Shown here one piece after another: positions 6,570 through 7,674 of a stretch of DNA of 7,674 nucleotides. Origin of the DNA: Desulfonatronospira sp. (GTDB taxonomy: Bacteria; Desulfobacterota; Desulfovibrionia; Desulfovibrionales; Desulfonatronovibrionaceae); the NCBI GenBank assembly GCA_003563255.1, contig PWSL01000481.1, positions 1 through 7,674 of the forward strand, written 5' to 3'. Position 1 is the stretch's first letter. Each line of letters begins with the position of its first letter. Position numbers and translations under genes: made by a program. The notes beneath the pieces are model-generated. The model made no database searches. It was not told the origin of the DNA and saw only the letters and a program-made list of their open reading frames with translations.

Positions 6570-6992
6570 TCAATCAGAAGTTCTCAGTATTTCCCGGCAG
6601 AAGATGGTCGGTGTGACAATACGGGCCTGCCTGTGACTGCCCATCCGAAGAAGGCCGGAACGTTTGTCGCCTGTGACCAGAATGTCCGCCTTCCCAGCCT
6701 GGGACAGGGCCAGTAGAAATGCGTCCTCCGGGTCATGGGTTTGCATGTCTTGGGGCAGTTTGTCCACGAGATTGCCCAGGTAAAGACGGTTGATCAAGGT
6801 TCCCACCCGGTGGCCCTGCAGGATTCGCTGCAGTTTGGGATAGCGGCTGGCCCGCCGGATTTCTTCGATCTGTTCGCGGCAGGTGATCAGCTCAAAGCGG
6901 CCATTCTGCCAGGCCAGGAAAATTTTATGGGGTGGGGAATACGGGGAGATCAAGGCGGAAAACAGGACATTGCTGTCCAGTACAACCCGCAT
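6570..6992 (-). CDS. PIN-domain toxin (putative ribonuclease) of a toxin-antitoxin pair
   Basis: 140 aa, a usual length for PIN toxins of the family annotated as putative toxin component. It opens with MRVVLDSNVLFSAL, giving the first acidic residue D6. The other expected metal-binding residues are E44 (in EQIEEI), D90 (in HDPEDAFLLALS) and D109 (in VTGDKRSG). All four are present, so the nuclease should be active. PIN toxins cut RNA and stop growth when freed from the antitoxin; the target here is unknown. The start codon overlaps the antitoxin stop in TGATG (shared A at 6992), which points to translational coupling. The gene runs toward the secretion operon and ends 291 nt from the 74-aa gene. 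The function is established by family; the in vivo role, for example plasmid or island stabilisation, is inference. Confidence 0.93.
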   Translation of the reverse strand: MRVVLDSNVLFSALISPYSPPHKIFLAWQNGRFELITCREQIEEIRRASRYPKLQRILQGHRVGTLINRLYLGNLVDKLPQDMQTHDPEDAFLLALSQAGKADILVTGDKRSGLLRMGSHRQARIVTPTIFCREILRTSD

Positions 6993-7231
6993 CAGGCTTT
7001 CCTGCTCCAGGCCAGGGCCTCAACCACGGCCGATTCGATTTCCTCTGGCGTGGCTTCCCAGTTCTGTTCTTTGACTGCCTGGGCTGTTTCCCTGAACACG
7101 CGCTCACGCACCGCGTCTTCAATAAATCGAGACAGCTCGCCCTTGCGGCTTTGGCCGCGGCTGGCCAGAAATACCCGCAGGGCCTGGTCTGTTTCAGATG
7201 ATACTGCGACATTCCAGCGCACGGAACTCAT
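6992..7231 (-). CDS. Ribbon-helix-helix antitoxin, partner of the PIN toxin
   Basis: 79 aa. The N-terminal part fits a ribbon-helix-helix DNA-binding fold: strand VRWNVAV (residues 4-10), first helix about 12-25 (SETDQALRVFLASR), a GQSRKGELS turn and second helix about 34-46 (RFIEDAVRERVF). The C-terminal part (about 50-79, acidic then basic, EATPEEIESAVVEALAWSRKA) would wrap the toxin. The pattern RW.VAVS.ETD..LR.FLA..G..RKG.LS.FIE is the one commonly found directly upstream of PIN toxins. The ATG at 7231 has an excellent ribosome site AGGAGGT five bases away. It should repress its own operon together with the toxin; tandem repeats just upstream are candidate operators. Confidence 0.92.
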   Translation of the reverse strand: MSSVRWNVAVSSETDQALRVFLASRGQSRKGELSRFIEDAVRERVFRETAQAVKEQNWEATPEEIESAVVEALAWSRKA

Positions 7232-7236
7232 GGTGT

Positions 7237-7243
7237 ACCTCCT
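7237..7243 (-). promoter_or_regulatory. Strong ribosome binding site of the antitoxin gene
   Basis: On the - strand the sequence reads AGGAGGT, a full anti-16S match, five bases before the antitoxin ATG. It is the strongest ribosome site in the window, in keeping with the need to make antitoxin in excess of toxin. Confidence 0.9.
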
Positions 7244-7248
7244 ATGAT

Positions 7249-7266
7249 GTTTATGCGTTTATATGC
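7249..7266 (-). promoter_or_regulatory. Candidate operator of the toxin-antitoxin operon
   Basis: Two adjacent copies of a short unit, GTTTATGC (7249-7256) and GTTTATATGC (7257-7266, read on the + strand), overlap the -10 box and the probable transcription start. Ribbon-helix-helix antitoxins usually bind short tandem or inverted sites at this place. The assignment is by position only. Confidence 0.4.
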
Positions 7267-7286
7267 CGGTTGCTTGAGCAGGTCAA
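7258..7286 (-). promoter_or_regulatory. Sigma-70-type promoter of the toxin-antitoxin operon
   Basis: Read on the - strand, a -35 box TTGACC (7286-7281) and a -10 box TATAAA (7263-7258) are separated by exactly 17 bases. The -10 box ends 26 bases before the antitoxin ATG, giving a short leader containing the ribosome site. It is the best promoter I can see in the window. Confidence 0.7.
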
Positions 7287-7316
7287 ATTGGTTTTTTGGC
7301 AAAAGCAAAAAGAGTT

Positions 7317-7345
7317 GTCTCACGCAGAGGCGCCAAGTACGCAAA
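7317..7345 (+). repeat. GCAGAGG/GCAAAG-type short tandem repeat
   Basis: The text CTCACGCAGAGGCGCC followed by AAGTACGCAAAG is a degenerate run of 7-8 base units of the CGCAGAG/CGCAAAG kind, a type seen between genes in many proteobacteria. An inverted counterpart lies at 7553-7568, on the other side of the composite repeat, so the two form the outermost shell of a nested inverted structure. Confidence 0.55.
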
Positions 7346-7387
7346 GAAGAGGAGGCGTGGCCTTAATTTTTGAAAAGGAATCATTAA

Positions 7388-7544
7388 CACTACAGCGACA
7401 CTTTATTTAAGCTGGAAGGGGACTGGCTCTTTTGCCGCCAAATAGTCCGGCCGTTTTACGGTTTGAGGTCGGCAAAAGTGCCTGTCCCCGGTGGCCGGTC
7501 CCCGGTAGCCTAGGCAATAATTTAGACAAAGTCTCGCTGTAGTG
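7388..7544. repeat. Composite MITE-like element with REP-like core
   Basis: Terminal arms 7388-7410 and 7522-7544 are inverted repeats matching at 20 of 23 bases (core TCGCTGTAGTG and complement). Inside, 7418-7437 (GGGGACTGGCTCTTTTGCCG) pairs with 7470-7489 at 18 of 20 bases over a 32-nt loop. Both mismatches are A/T transversions, the same two that separate the outer arms of the element at 2840-2923. Compared with that locus the order hairpin then TCGCTGTAGTG motif is kept when read on the - strand, so the two loci share a common ancestor. The arrangement suggests a non-autonomous mobile repeat, with no transposase in the window. Confidence 0.75.
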
Positions 7545-7552
7545 CTGTTAAA

Positions 7553-7568
7553 CTTTGCGGCTTTGCGG
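7553..7568 (+). repeat. CTTTGCGG tandem pair
   Basis: Two perfect adjacent copies of CTTTGCGG, complementary in sense to the GCAAAG units at 7341-7346. With 7317-7345 they flank the composite element 7388-7544 in inverted orientation. Confidence 0.6.
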
Positions 7569-7596
7569 TTCAAAATTTTCTTGTTTTTTTCTGACC

Positions 7597-7651
7597 CCAG
7601 TTAAACCCTGCTCCGCAGGAACGCTTTCAGCGTTGTTTAACGGGGCAAGCA
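7597..7651. other. Three-way-junction palindrome, apparent insertion in a dispersed repeat
   Basis: The 42 bases 7600-7641 are completely accounted for by three stems with no unpaired base at the junction: GTTAAAC/GTTTAAC (7600-7606 with 7635-7641), CCTGC-TCC-GCAGG (7607-7619) and AACGCT-TTC-AGCGTT (7620-7634). A competing stem, AAACCCTGCT (7603-7612) with AGCAGGGTTT (7648-7657), would disrupt the first two of these. The surrounding text continues at 6484-6520 without these 55 bases, so this segment looks inserted here or lost there. Function is unknown; a mobile hairpin, a protein-bound cruciform or a structured RNA are all possible. Confidence 0.7.
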
Positions 7652-7674
7652 GGGTTTCATGAGCAAGTCACTAA

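Noticed and set aside
6735..7247. 170-codon open frame on the + strand opposite the toxin-antitoxin pair
   Set aside because: Both genes on the - strand have family motifs and a promoter; the opposite frame has none.
7198..7410. 70-codon open frame on the + strand over the toxin-antitoxin promoter and repeats
   Set aside because: It runs across the antitoxin 5' end, promoter and repeat DNA, lacks a ribosome site and has no recognisable domain.
7317..7568. CRISPR array
   Set aside because: The repeats are short, inverted and degenerate, with no equal-length direct repeats separated by unique spacers, and no cas gene is present.

Overview
The window carries most of a type I secretion (T1SS) operon on the + strand, followed by a convergent toxin-antitoxin pair on the - strand. 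All the spaces between genes hold palindromic or tandem repeats. Gene content (PrtD-type transporters, an HlyD-type adaptor, a TolC-type outer-membrane protein, a PIN/RHH pair), a moderate GC content near 50 percent and the dense REP-like repeats suggest a Gram-negative proteobacterium, most likely a sulfate-reducer-like deltaproteobacterium (Desulfobacterota). That assignment is an impression from style, not a proof.

Layout. 1-987: the C-terminal part of a first PrtD-type ABC transporter, cut by the window edge. 988-1173: an array of 8-bp repeats facing an inverted counterpart. 1174-2829: a second, complete PrtD-type ABC transporter. 2830-3043: a REP-like hairpin and two further repeat motifs. 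3044-4417: the HlyD/PrtE-type membrane fusion protein. 4418-4621: a small hairpin and a 91-bp hairpin element. 4622-5989: the TolC-type outer-membrane channel, with its start corrected from 4571 to 4622. 6054-6278: a 74-aa protein of unknown function that ends the operon. 6279-6569: repeats between the convergent operons. 6570-6992 and 6992-7231 (- strand): a PIN-domain toxin and its ribbon-helix-helix antitoxin, with a well-formed promoter upstream. 7287-7674: nested inverted repeats and a compact three-way-junction palindrome; no gene is seen there.

How the genes work together. The ABC transporter powers export from the inner membrane, the HlyD-type adaptor spans the periplasm, and the TolC-type protein forms the outer-membrane exit. 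The order ABC, adaptor, channel is that of the prtDEF/aprDEF export operons, but here the ABC gene is doubled. The first copy has a degenerate ABC signature (LPGGL) while the second has a canonical one (LSGGQ), so I infer a heterodimeric exporter with one canonical and one degenerate ATP site. No obvious secreted substrate lies in the window; it may be upstream of base 1 or elsewhere.

The most notable signals are the unequal ABC pair, the octamer array between the two ABC genes, a repeat pair in opposite orientation bracketing the adaptor-channel-small-protein block, and a three-way-junction palindrome that looks like an insertion into a repeat present without it about 1.1 kb away.
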